Positions 1-6,492 are shown, counted from the stretch's first letter. The stretch is 9,576 nucleotides of DNA from an uncultured Leucobacter sp. (GCA_945952575.1 CAMFIY010000093.1:1-9576), one strand, 5' to 3'. A program made the numbers and translations. The notes: generated by a model not told the origin, from the sequence alone.

Positions 1-222
1 GTGACGGGCGACGGGCTCCATCGCGTAGGTGCCGCCCGCGTTGACGAGCGCGGCGCTCTCGGCGTTGGCGTTGCCGCGCAGGATCTCGAGGGTCTGCTGC
101 ACGACCGAGACGAATCGGGCGGACATGTGGTTCAGCGATCGGTCGGTGAACACGACCGAGTACTCCAGCAATCCGCCGGGATCGATCTCGGGGCGCGGCA
201 GTTCGGGGAGAGGAAGGCTCAT
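1..222 (-). CDS. Class V aminotransferase (alanine-glyoxylate / serine-pyruvate type), N-terminal part
   Basis: Only the first 74 residues are present; the gene runs off the left edge. Reading from the ATG at 222, the protein opens with a short proline-rich lead (PLPELPRPEIDPGG), then LEYSVVFTDRSLNHMS, a segment typical of class V-fold PLP aminotransferases of the alanine-glyoxylate group. Near residues 61-73 comes LVNAGGTYAMEPVAR, which matches the family's G-S/G-G-T-x-x-M-E-x-V-A-R stretch forming part of the PLP-phosphate pocket. The PLP lysine would lie beyond the edge, so activity cannot be judged. Family members transfer amino groups between alanine or serine and glyoxylate or pyruvate in the cytoplasm; the substrate here is unknown. 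GAGG lies only 2 nt before the ATG, a poor Shine-Dalgarno. The gene follows glpK on the same strand after a 74-bp gap with no clear terminator, so co-transcription is possible but not shown. Confidence 0.85.
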   Translation of the reverse strand, partial: MSLPLPELPRPEIDPGGLLEYSVVFTDRSLNHMSARFVSVVQQTLEILRGNANAESAALVNAGGTYAMEPVARH

Positions 223-296
223 GGCCTCAGCCTGGCACGGATACGCGGTTCCCGGAATAGAGGTTCTACATCGTGGAATGATCGTGCGATCGCCGC

Positions 297-1868
297 TCAA
301 GCACCATCGCCCGCCAGTGCCCGGGTGTCCTCGTCGACCCAGGCCAGCGAGCGCTCGACCGCCTTGTTCCAGAGGCGCAGCCGGCGGGATCGGTCCTCCC
401 CCGCCATGCGCGGCGACCAGCGACGACCCTCGCGCACGAGCCCGCCGAGCTCGTCCAGATCCGCCCACACCCCGGTCGCGAGGCCGGCGGCGAACGCGGC
501 GCCGAGCGCCGTCGTCTCGAGGTTCTCGGGCCGCACCACGTCGATCCCCAGAAGGTCCGCCTGGAACTGCATCATCATGTCGCTGGCGGATCCGCCGCCG
601 TCGACCCGGAGCTGCCCGAGCTGCGCGCCCGTGTCGGCAGCGGCCGCGTCGATCACCTCGACCGTCTGGTAGGCGCACGCCTCGCTGGCCGCGCGCACCA
701 GATGCGCCCGGGTGACGAATCGGGTGAGCCCGACGATCACCCCGCGGGCGTCGGGCTGCCAGCGCGGAGCGAAGAGGCCCGAGAAGGCCGGCACGATATA
801 GGCGCCGCCGGTGTCGGGCACGCTGGAGGCGAGCCCCTCGATCTCGGTCGAGTCGCGCAGCAGGCCCAGGTTGTCGCGCAGCCAGTGGTGCAGGGATCCC
901 GCCACCGCGACCGATCCCTCGAGCGCGTAGACGGGGGCGTCGTCCCCGACCCGATAGGCGACGGTGGTGAGCAGCCCGTTCTTCGAGAACACCGGCTGCG
1001 CACCCGTGTTGACGATCAGGAAGCCGCCGGTGCCGAACGTGTGCTTGGCGTCTCCCGGCGCGAAGGCGGCCTGCCCGAACGTGGCCGCCTGCTGATCGCC
1101 GAGGATGCCGGCGATGGGCACCCCCTCGAGACCGCGCACGCCGCGCACCTCGCCGATCGCGCCCGAGCTCGGCACTATCCTCGGCAGCATGCTGCGCGGG
1201 ATCCCGAACGTCGCGAGCGCCTCGTCGCTCCAGTCGAGCGTGGCGAGATCGCAGAGCTGGGTGCGGCTCGCGTTCGTGACGTCGGTGACGTGGATCCCGC
1301 GGCCCGTGAGGTTGTAGACGAGCCAGGAGTCGATCGTCCCGAAGCGGAGCTCGCCGCGCTCGGCGCGCTCGCGGGCACCCGGGATCCGGTCGAGCATCCA
1401 GCGCACCTTGCCCGCCGAGAAGTAGCTGGCGAGCGGGAGCCCGGTCACTGCCCGCAGACGCTCGGTGCCGTACGGCCGACCCGTCGCGGGATCCGTCTCG
1501 GCCGCGAGCGCGTCGATCAGCTCCTGCGTGCGCGTGTCCTGCCAGACGATCGCGTCGCCGATCGGCTCGCCGGTCTCGGCGTCCCAGACGACGGCGGTCT
1601 CGCGCTGGTTCGTGATCCCGACGCCGGCGATGCGATCCTGCGCGATGCGGGCCGTGCCGAGCGCCTCGCGCAGCAGCGCTTCGGTCGTGCGCCAGATCTC
1701 GGTGGCGTCGTGCCCGACCCAGCCGGGCCGCTCGAAGATCTGCCGGTGCTCGCGCTGCGCGCTCGCGATCGCCCGCGCCCGCCGATCGAAGACGATCACG
1801 CGGGTGCTGGTCGTGCCCTGGTCGATCGCGACCACGTGGTCCCTGCCTGCGTGCTGCTGCGCTGCCAT
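297..1868 (-). CDS. glpK: Glycerol kinase GlpK
   Basis: Complete, 523 residues (family usually about 500). It phosphorylates glycerol with ATP to sn-glycerol 3-phosphate in the cytoplasm. The FGGY-kinase landmarks are in order: phosphate-1 loop DQGTTSTR from Asp16; NQRET at 87-91, whose Arg-Glu pair binds glycerol; VWQDTRT; DSWLVYNLTG followed by THVTD-like VTDVTNASRT; the catalytic Asp258 in GDQQAATFGQ; the ATP-loop GTGGFLIVNTG; and near the C-terminus DGGGSASD and ETTALGAAFAAGLATGVW. Start choice: the frame stays open far upstream into the divergent xth gene, but homology begins at about residue 12 of the ATG at 1868, and that ATG has a -10-like TAGGCT exactly 7 nt before it. The regulatory loop before GDQQ lacks both the E. 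coli fructose-1,6-bisphosphate motif GKGGTR and the histidine phosphorylated by HPr in enterococcal enzymes. No glpF or glpD is in the window. Confidence 0.96.
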   Translation of the reverse strand: MAAQQHAGRDHVVAIDQGTTSTRVIVFDRRARAIASAQREHRQIFERPGWVGHDATEIWRTTEALLREALGTARIAQDRIAGVGITNQRETAVVWDAETGEPIGDAIVWQDTRTQELIDALAAETDPATGRPYGTERLRAVTGLPLASYFSAGKVRWMLDRIPGARERAERGELRFGTIDSWLVYNLTGRGIHVTDVTNASRTQLCDLATLDWSDEALATFGIPRSMLPRIVPSSGAIGEVRGVRGLEGVPIAGILGDQQAATFGQAAFAPGDAKHTFGTGGFLIVNTGAQPVFSKNGLLTTVAYRVGDDAPVYALEGSVAVAGSLHHWLRDNLGLLRDSTEIEGLASSVPDTGGAYIVPAFSGLFAPRWQPDARGVIVGLTRFVTRAHLVRAASEACAYQTVEVIDAAAADTGAQLGQLRVDGGGSASDMMMQFQADLLGIDVVRPENLETTALGAAFAAGLATGVWADLDELGGLVREGRRWSPRMAGEDRSRRLRLWNKAVERSLAWVDEDTRALAGDGA

Positions 1869-1875
1869 GCGGCCG

Positions 1876-1881
1876 AGCCTA
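1876..1881 (-). promoter_or_regulatory. Candidate leaderless -10 box for glpK
   Basis: On the minus strand TAGGCT is followed by seven bases (CGGCCGC) and then the glpK ATG, so the predicted transcript would begin at the ATG itself. This fits the actinobacterial TAnnnT -10 consensus. No good -35 hexamer is visible 16-18 nt upstream, and no Shine-Dalgarno sits at a useful distance (GGAG is 14 nt away), which agrees with a leaderless start. Not tested experimentally. Confidence 0.5.
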
Positions 1882-1939
1882 CTCCGCGAGCCCGGAGGCG
1901 GAATAGCGGCGGGCCCCACCGTATGTCGGAGGTGCGAAG

Positions 1940-1945
1940 TAGGAT
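1940..1945 (+). promoter_or_regulatory. Candidate leaderless -10 box for xth
   Basis: TAGGAT is followed by seven bases (GTCTGGC) and the ATG at 1953, matching the leaderless promoter layout. An alternative reading is that AGGA within it serves as a Shine-Dalgarno 8 nt before the ATG, or that GGAGG at 1928-1932 serves an ATG at 1944. The region between 1869 and 1952 holds the divergent glpK and xth promoters. Confidence 0.5.
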
Positions 1946-1952
1946 GTCTGGC

Positions 1953-2828
1953 ATGACTGAAACCCTGCGTCTTGCCTCGGTGAACGTGAACGGCGTCCGC
2001 GCCGCCTTCCGCAAGGGGATGGGCGATTGGCTCGCCCGGCGCGATGTCGACGTGCTCGCCATGCAGGAGGTGCGCGCCGACGACTCGCACCTCGACGAGC
2101 TGTTCGGCAGCGTCGAGGGCGCGGGGTGGCACATCCTGCACGACCCGTGCGAGATCAAGGGCCGCGCGGGCGTCGCGATCGCCAGCCGCATCCCGGCTCT
2201 GGAGCACCGCATCGGCCTCGGCGCGGTCGAGGCTCAGGGCGAGATCCAGTCGTCCGGCCGCTGGCTCGAGGCCGACTTCGATCTCGGCGGCACCCCGGTG
2301 ACCGTCGTCAGCAACTACACCCACTCGGGCGAGGTCGACACCCCTCGGCAGGAGGCCAAGTGGGCCTTCCTCGACGCGATGGGGCCGCGGATGAACGAGC
2401 TGGCCGACTCGCGCGAGTTCGTCGCGATCGTCGGCGACTTCAACGTGGGCCACCGCGAGCTCGACATCAAGAACTGGCGCGGCAACGTGAAGCGCTCCGG
2501 CTTCCTGCCTCGCGAACGCGCCTACTTCGACCGATTCTTCGGGCCCCGCGGCGAGATCGTGACCGGCGTCGACGGCACGGAAGGGCCCGGAGTCGGCTGG
2601 ATCGACGTGGGGCGCCGCTGGGCCGGCGAGGTCGACGGGCCCTACAGCTGGTGGTCCAACCGCGGCCAGGCCTTCGACAACGACACGGGCTGGCGCATCG
2701 ACTACCACGTCGTCACGCCGGCGCTCGCCGATCGGGTGGAGAACTACGTCATCGACCGCGCGGCATCCTACGACGCACGATGGTCGGATCACGCGCCCGT
2801 GGTCGTCGACTACCGGCTCGGCGCATAG
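1953..2828 (+). CDS. xth: Exodeoxyribonuclease III (AP endonuclease)
   Basis: Complete, 291 residues, close to the family norm of 260-290. Member of the endonuclease/exonuclease/phosphatase fold; cleaves DNA 5' of abasic sites and degrades duplex 3' ends in base-excision repair. Every metal-site and catalytic landmark is visible: SVNVNG with Asn11; MQEVR with metal ligand Glu39; SNYTHSG carrying the catalytic Tyr; GDFN with Asp162 and Asn164; GWRIDY with the late Asp; and SDHAPVVVDY at the C-terminus with Asp279-His280. A tryptophan-rich YSWWSNR precedes the GWRIDY motif, as in XthA. An in-frame ATG at 1944 would add three residues; I prefer 1953 because a TAnnnT box sits 7 nt ahead. The next gene, trpS, starts 63 bp downstream on the same strand with its own promoter-like box. 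Confidence 0.95.
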   Translation: MTETLRLASVNVNGVRAAFRKGMGDWLARRDVDVLAMQEVRADDSHLDELFGSVEGAGWHILHDPCEIKGRAGVAIASRIPALEHRIGLGAVEAQGEIQSSGRWLEADFDLGGTPVTVVSNYTHSGEVDTPRQEAKWAFLDAMGPRMNELADSREFVAIVGDFNVGHRELDIKNWRGNVKRSGFLPRERAYFDRFFGPRGEIVTGVDGTEGPGVGWIDVGRRWAGEVDGPYSWWSNRGQAFDNDTGWRIDYHVVTPALADRVENYVIDRAASYDARWSDHAPVVVDYRLGA

Positions 2829-2853
2829 CCCGCACCCACCCGCACGCTTCCCC

Positions 2854-2859
2854 TAGATT
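2854..2859 (+). promoter_or_regulatory. Candidate -10 box for trpS
   Basis: TAGATT lies 26 bp after the xth stop and 32 bp before the trpS ATG. A start about 7 nt downstream would give a leader of roughly 26 nt containing AGGAG at 2880-2884. No recognisable -35 hexamer is present. The box falls immediately before a strong inverted repeat, so the start point decides whether the repeat is transcribed whole. Confidence 0.4.
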
Positions 2860-2860
2860 C

Positions 2861-2879
2861 GCGGCCGCAAGGCGGCCGC
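2861..2879 (+). repeat. Perfect inverted repeat in the xth-trpS gap
   Basis: Two copies of the self-complementary octamer GCGGCCGC (2861-2868 and 2872-2879) flank AAG, giving an 8-bp all-GC stem with a 3-nt loop, ending one base before the trpS Shine-Dalgarno. It has no T-tract, so a standard intrinsic terminator for xth is doubtful. It could act as a 3'-end stabiliser for xth, a leader hairpin for trpS, or nothing: GCGGCCGC also occurs inside several genes here. Confidence 0.55.
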
Positions 2880-2891
2880 AGGAGATCACCC

Positions 2892-3902
2892 ATGACCCCG
2901 CACACCAAACCCGTCATCTTCTCGGGCATGCAGCCCTCGAGCGATTCGCTGCACCTCGGCAACTACATCGGCGCCCTCAGCCAGTGGACGCAGATGCAGG
3001 ACAGCTTCGACGCGTTCTTCTGCGTCGTGAACCTGCACGCCATCACCGTGCCGCAGGATCCGGCGGATCTGGCCGAGCGCACCCGGGCCACCGCCGCTCA
3101 GTACATCGCCGCGGGCATCGATCCCGAGAAGTCGACCCTCTTCGTGCAGTCGCACGTGCCGGCCCACGCGGAGCTCGCCTGGGTGCTGAACACGCTGACC
3201 GGCTTCGGCGAGGCCAGCCGGATGACGCAGTTCAAGGACAAGTCTCAGAAGCAGGGCGCCGATGCGGCCTCGGTCGGTCTCTTCACCTACCCGATGCTGA
3301 TGGCCGCCGACATCCTCCTCTACCAGGCCGACTCGGTGCCGGTTGGCGAGGATCAGCGCCAGCACGTCGAGCTGACCCGCGACCTCGCGATGCGCTTCAA
3401 CAGCCGCTTCGGCGAGACCTTCACCGTCCCCGAAGCGCAGATCCAGAAGGGCACTGCGAAGATCTACGATCTGCAGGATCCGACCTCGAAGATGTCGAAG
3501 TCGGCCGAGAGCGAGGCCGGCCTGATCAAGGTGCTGGACGACCCGGCGGTCACCCGCAAGAAGATCATGCGGGCCGTCACCGACGCCGACGGCGAGATCC
3601 GCTACGACCGCGAGAACAAGCCCGGGGTCTCGAACCTGCTCACGATCTACTCGGTGCTGACCGGGCGGATGATCGAGTCGATCGAGCGCGAGTTCGAGGG
3701 ACGCGGCTACGGCGACCTCAAGAAGGGTCTCGCCGAGGTGGTGGAGGAGACCTTCACGCCCGTGCGCGAGCGCACCAACGAGCTGCTGCGCGACCGAGCC
3801 GAGCTGGATCGCCTGCTCGATGCGGCCGCAGAGCGCGCGGATGCGGTGGCGTCGCAGACGCTCGCGAGCGTGTACGACGCGATGGGTCTGCTGCGACGCT
3901 GA
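2892..3902 (+). CDS. trpS: Tryptophanyl-tRNA synthetase
   Basis: Complete, 336 residues, the normal size for a bacterial TrpS (about 330). Cytoplasmic class Ic aminoacyl-tRNA synthetase that activates tryptophan with ATP and loads it on tRNA-Trp. The N-terminus FSGMQPSSDSLHLGNYIGAL contains the HIGH-type motif HLGN at 21-24. The Rossmann core follows with FTYPMLMAADILLYQ and PVGEDQRQHVELTRDLA, both typical of TrpS, and the KMSKS loop is exact at 200-204. The C-terminal helical region ends in ASVYDAMGLLRR. The start is fixed by AGGAG seven nt before the ATG and by homology. It sits after xth on the same strand, and faces the YdeI-family gene end to end with 58 bp between them, in which I see no strong terminator. 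Confidence 0.97.
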   Translation: MTPHTKPVIFSGMQPSSDSLHLGNYIGALSQWTQMQDSFDAFFCVVNLHAITVPQDPADLAERTRATAAQYIAAGIDPEKSTLFVQSHVPAHAELAWVLNTLTGFGEASRMTQFKDKSQKQGADAASVGLFTYPMLMAADILLYQADSVPVGEDQRQHVELTRDLAMRFNSRFGETFTVPEAQIQKGTAKIYDLQDPTSKMSKSAESEAGLIKVLDDPAVTRKKIMRAVTDADGEIRYDRENKPGVSNLLTIYSVLTGRMIESIEREFEGRGYGDLKKGLAEVVEETFTPVRERTNELLRDRAELDRLLDAAAERADAVASQTLASVYDAMGLLRR

Positions 3903-3960
3903 CGTCCCGCGCCGGCCCGCGCCGCTGAATCGGGCTGACGCACCGGAATTGCGAGGCCGC

Positions 3961-4524
3961 CTACGCCTCCAGCTTGGCGATCGCTTGCGCCAGCAGCGTG
4001 CCGCGGCGCTCAGGCGTGCGGGCCTTGAGCAGCTGCAGGATCACCCCGTAGCGGGACGACCGGTCGAGCGCCGCGAACGCCGCCGTCGCCCGAGCGCTGC
4101 CGGCGAGCGCCGCCACCAGATCCGGCGGCACCTCGGCGGTGCGCTGGGATTCGTAGGCGGCGGCCCAGCGCCCGTCGGCGCGAGCCGCTTCGGCTTCGGC
4201 ATGACCGGCGGCCCGCACCCGCCCGACGGCGTCGAGTGCCGCGAACTTCTCCACGTTGATGCGGGACCAGGAACTCGTCGATCGTCGCGGCGAGTAGCGC
4301 TGGAGGAACGAGTCCGCATCGTTCGATCTGCGCTGCCCGTCGATCCATCCGAAGCAGAGCGCGCCGTCCAGCGCCTCTTCGATCGAGATGCCCGGCAGCC
4401 TCGAGCTCTTCTTCGCGATCCGCAGCCAGGCGTCCGGCGCCGTGTCGTGGTTGTCCTCGAGCCAGGCCTCCCACTCCACCCCGGTGTCGAATTCGAGGGT
4501 GCCGACGATCTCGAGCGCGCTCAC
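3961..4524 (-). CDS. YdeI/OmpD-associated family protein
   Basis: 187 residues from a GTG start at 4524. Recognised by the family core ALCFGWIDGQRRSNDADSF (about 55-73), then YSPRRSTSSWSRINVEK (77-93) and a downstream AAEAARADGRWAAAYESQ-like stretch; an aromatic-rich start VEWEAWLEDNHDTAPDAWLRIAKKSS precedes these. The C-terminal part (about 120-187) is the alanine-rich helical segment usual in these proteins. No signal peptide or membrane helix, so it is probably cytoplasmic. The family is sometimes named bacteriocin-protection or OmpD-associated, but its biochemical role is not established and I assign none. Its GTG overlaps the TGA of the alcohol dehydrogenase (GTGA), and no Shine-Dalgarno lies just upstream, so it probably depends on translation of the dehydrogenase. 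Confidence 0.88.
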   Translation of the reverse strand: MSALEIVGTLEFDTGVEWEAWLEDNHDTAPDAWLRIAKKSSRLPGISIEEALDGALCFGWIDGQRRSNDADSFLQRYSPRRSTSSWSRINVEKFAALDAVGRVRAAGHAEAEAARADGRWAAAYESQRTAEVPPDLVAALAGSARATAAFAALDRSSRYGVILQLLKARTPERRGTLLAQAIAKLEA

Positions 4525-5561
4525 GGGACGAGAACGGCCCGACCCTGGATCCTGCCGTGGTGCAGATCGTCGAACGCCTGCACGGCGTCGTCGAGCGAGT
4601 AGCGCACGACCTCGACGCCGATCTTGCCGGCCCGGGCGAGCGCAACGGCCTGGCGCATGTCGGATCGTGTGCCGCCGTAGGCGCGCTCGATGTTCACGCC
4701 CCACGGGAGCGGCGTGCCGCTGCCCGCGACGTAGGGGAAGGATCCGTTGCCGAGGCCGACGAAGCGGATCGCGCGACCGCCGCGCACGACGGCGACGGCG
4801 AGATCGACGGTCGGCTGCACGCCGACGAAGTCGAACACGACGTCCGCGCCCACGCCGTTCGTCTCGGCGAGGATCCGAGCCGCGGCTTCTCCATCGCTCG
4901 GGATGGCGAGGTCGGCGCCGTGCTCGCGGGCGAACGCCAGCTTCTCCGGATCCGTGTCGAGTGCGATGATCCGGGATCCGGTCGTGGCCGCGAGGATCTG
5001 CAGCGCCATGTGTCCGAGCCCGCCGAGGCCGATGGTGACCACCGTCGCGTCGCCGGTCATGCGGTCGCGCACCGTGTTGATCGCGTGCATCGGGGTGAGC
5101 GCCGCATCGGCGAGCGGAGCCGCTGCGACCAGATCGAGGTCGCCGATCGGGTCGAGGTGATGCGCTTTCACCGCGATGTAGTCGGCCATGCCGCCGGGGC
5201 TGCCGATGCCGGGCGAGAGCGGGGCGAGGGCGCTGCGCGGGTACACGACCTCGCACTGGTTGTCGCGGCCGGCGAGGCACTCGCGGCACTGCCCGCAGGA
5301 GAGGATCAGAGCGACGAGCGCGCGATCGCCGACCTGCCAGCCGGCGACGTCGGATCCGAGCTTCTCGACCGTGCCCGAGACCTCATGGCCGAGGGTGCCG
5401 CCGATCAGCGGGTTGTCGTCGCCGAAGCCGATGATCGCGATGTCGGAATGGCAGAGCCCGGCGCCGCCGACCTTGAGCAGGACCTCATCCGGCTGGATCT
5501 CGGGGATCGGCTTGTCCAGGATCTCGACCGTGTTGTTGCGGACATAGGTGACTGCGCGCAT
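4521..5561 (-). CDS. Zinc-dependent alcohol dehydrogenase, NAD(P)-binding MDR family
   Basis: Complete, 346 residues, the size of medium-chain dehydrogenases. Interconverts an alcohol and its aldehyde or ketone with NAD(P). Catalytic-zinc ligands are Cys37 (GLCHSD), His59-Glu60 (GHEVSG) and Asp152 (PLADAALTP), the last an Asp as in Rhodococcus ruber ADH-A. The structural-zinc lobe has all four cysteines: 89, 92, 95 and 103. The Rossmann fold carries GLGGLG at 178-183 and then IIALDTD, where Asp202 at the end of strand 2 favours NAD over NADP. The likely substrates, secondary or aromatic alcohols, are inferred only from resemblance to ADH-A type enzymes. GGAGG lies 6 nt before the ATG. The stop overlaps the start of the YdeI-family gene. 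A 17-bp GC inverted repeat sits just upstream of the Shine-Dalgarno. Confidence 0.93.
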   Translation of the reverse strand: MRAVTYVRNNTVEILDKPIPEIQPDEVLLKVGGAGLCHSDIAIIGFGDDNPLIGGTLGHEVSGTVEKLGSDVAGWQVGDRALVALILSCGQCRECLAGRDNQCEVVYPRSALAPLSPGIGSPGGMADYIAVKAHHLDPIGDLDLVAAAPLADAALTPMHAINTVRDRMTGDATVVTIGLGGLGHMALQILAATTGSRIIALDTDPEKLAFAREHGADLAIPSDGEAAARILAETNGVGADVVFDFVGVQPTVDLAVAVVRGGRAIRFVGLGNGSFPYVAGSGTPLPWGVNIERAYGGTRSDMRQAVALARAGKIGVEVVRYSLDDAVQAFDDLHHGRIQGRAVLVP

Positions 5562-5578
5562 CGCGCACCTCCCGTTCT

Positions 5579-5595
5579 GGCCGCGGGCCGCGGCC
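5579..5595. repeat. 17-bp perfect inverted repeat ahead of the alcohol dehydrogenase
   Basis: GGCCGCGG (5579-5586), one central G, then its exact reverse complement CCGCGGCC (5588-5595). As RNA it could form a 7-bp GC stem with a 3-nt loop, ending 6 nt before the GGAGG of the dehydrogenase on the minus strand. It could be an operator, or a leader hairpin that limits ribosome access. In DNA this GC-rich such a palindrome may also arise by composition. Confidence 0.4.
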
Positions 5596-5632
5596 GCTCT
5601 GATCTGGGGCGTCGCATCGGCGTCCTCCCACC

Positions 5633-5638
5633 AGGCTA
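5633..5638 (-). promoter_or_regulatory. Possible -10 box for the alcohol dehydrogenase operon
   Basis: On the minus strand TAGCCT fits TAnnnT and would give a leader of about 65 nt containing the inverted repeat and the GGAGG. No -35 match is seen. It is the only TAnnnT hexamer I noticed between the dehydrogenase and the short reading frame upstream of it, but support is weak. Confidence 0.22.
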
Positions 5639-5707
5639 GTCCTGCGAGCCGAGCAGGTGCTCAAGATCCTTGACCATCGGATCCGCGGTGTGCGATCCCG
5701 CCGCCAT
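5636..5707 (-). CDS. Possible 23-residue small protein or leader peptide
   Basis: A short frame ATG to TAG lies 74 bp upstream of the alcohol dehydrogenase on the same strand. The peptide MAAGSHTADPMVKDLEHLLG plus SQD has balanced composition with a short amphipathic helix-like end, and 18 of 22 sense codons after the ATG end in G or C. GGAGGG lies 10 nt before the ATG. No family is recognised and a frame this short is expected by chance, so this is only a candidate; it could be an unstudied small protein, a leader peptide of the dehydrogenase operon, or meaningless. Confidence 0.15.
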   Translation of the reverse strand: MAAGSHTADPMVKDLEHLLGSQD

Positions 5708-5725
5708 CCGCCTGCCGCCCTCCCC

Positions 5726-5731
5726 TACAGT
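5726..5731 (+). promoter_or_regulatory. Candidate leaderless -10 box for the DUF1345 gene
   Basis: TACAGT is followed by six bases (TGAGAC) and the ATG at 5738, so transcription would start at or next to the ATG. No Shine-Dalgarno precedes this start, which supports a leaderless message. No -35 hexamer is evident in the pyrimidine-rich DNA upstream. Confidence 0.5.
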
Positions 5732-5737
5732 TGAGAC

Positions 5738-6472
5738 ATGACCGCGCAGCCTCCGATCAGCTCGGACGACTCGGTGCGCTCCGCTGCCGGAAGGGTGCTC
5801 AGCCTCGGCGGCGAGATCCTCGGCGTGCTCGCCCAGCTGCTGCTGCTCTGGCTCGGCGCCGTCTACATCTGGGGCGAGGACGATGTGCTCGACTCGCTCC
5901 GCCTGCTCACCTGGTGCCTGGTCGCCACGGCGTATCTGGGTGCGACGGTCGTCGGGCTCAACGTCCTCGTCCGCCTCGACCGGCCGGATCCGCGGGCCGC
6001 CCGCGCCCTGATCGGACACCCGCTGATGCGCCTTCTCTCGATGGTGCTGAGCTTCGGCTCGAGCGCCCTCGGGCTCACCGTGGCCGTCAGCCTGATCACG
6101 GATATCGGCAACGAGGTGCACGACACCTTTTCGGAGTTCAGCGCGATCTGGGCGATGCTGCTCTCCTGGGCCATGTTCAACTGGGGCTTCGCCCGGATCT
6201 ACTTCTCCCGCTATCACCGCGCGGTCGACCGCGGCGGTGCGCAACCGCTCGAGTTCCCGGGCACCCCGGATCCCCGGCTCGTCGACTTCGTGTATCTCGC
6301 GTTCACCAACGCCACCACCTTCGCCGTCTCGGACGTGCAGGTCACCAGCACGCGGATGCGGTGGACCATCGTGTGGCACACGACGATCGCGTTCTTCTTC
6401 AACGCGCTCATCATCGTGCTGACGATGAACGTGGTCGCGAACGGACGCTTCTTCGCCGACCTGTTCGCGTAG
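5738..6472 (+). CDS. DUF1345 family integral membrane protein
   Basis: 244 residues, of unknown function. Hydrophobic helices are visible at about 23-45 (GVLAQLLLLWLGAVYIW), 55-78, 96-120, 134-156, a weaker one around 182-200, and 211-235 (FFFNALIIVLTMNVV), with a soluble N-terminus and a cytoplasm-like RLDRPDPRAAR loop after the second helix. The diagnostic DUF1345 stretch is at 173-222: FPG, then DFVYLAFTNATTF, AVSDVQVTSTRMR and HTTIAFFFN. The family is found next to unrelated genes in many bacteria and I assign no transport or enzyme role. The start is set by the ATG with a TACAGT box 6 nt ahead and by the absence of an upstream Shine-Dalgarno. It is divergent from the dehydrogenase and converges on the serine hydrolase with 20 bp between stops. 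Confidence 0.9.
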   Translation: MTAQPPISSDDSVRSAAGRVLSLGGEILGVLAQLLLLWLGAVYIWGEDDVLDSLRLLTWCLVATAYLGATVVGLNVLVRLDRPDPRAARALIGHPLMRLLSMVLSFGSSALGLTVAVSLITDIGNEVHDTFSEFSAIWAMLLSWAMFNWGFARIYFSRYHRAVDRGGAQPLEFPGTPDPRLVDFVYLAFTNATTFAVSDVQVTSTRMRWTIVWHTTIAFFFNALIIVLTMNVVANGRFFADLFA

Positions 6473-6492
6473 CGCGACCGCGAGTCCGCGCC

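Noticed and set aside
223..296. Promoter or terminator in the gap between glpK and the aminotransferase
   Set aside because: TTCCCGGAA (249-257) and a GATC-GCAC-GATC stem are too short, and no -10 box is convincingly spaced to the ATG at 222.
297..2792. Minus-strand frame of 831 codons covering glpK and extending 308 codons upstream
   Set aside because: The extra part runs antisense through xth, a clear gene, and has no homology to kinase N-termini. The true start is the ATG at 1868.
2027..3928. Long plus-strand frame of 633 codons across xth and trpS
   Set aside because: It is out of frame with both confidently identified genes and arginine-rich, the usual shadow in high-GC DNA.
3903..3960. 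Bidirectional terminator between trpS and the YdeI-family gene
   Set aside because: Only 4-bp GC stems and no T-tract were found; termination there may be factor-dependent but I see no signal.
2861..5597. GCGGCCGC at 2861, 2872 and 5590 as a shared regulatory motif
   Set aside because: The same octamer also occurs inside glpK, trpS and the FGGY kinase, so it is explained by GC-rich composition rather than by a regulon.
6465..6477. TCGCG-TAG-CGCGA hairpin at the DUF1345 stop codon as a terminator
   Set aside because: Only 5 bp of stem, no T-tract on either strand, and its loop is the stop codon; chance is sufficient.
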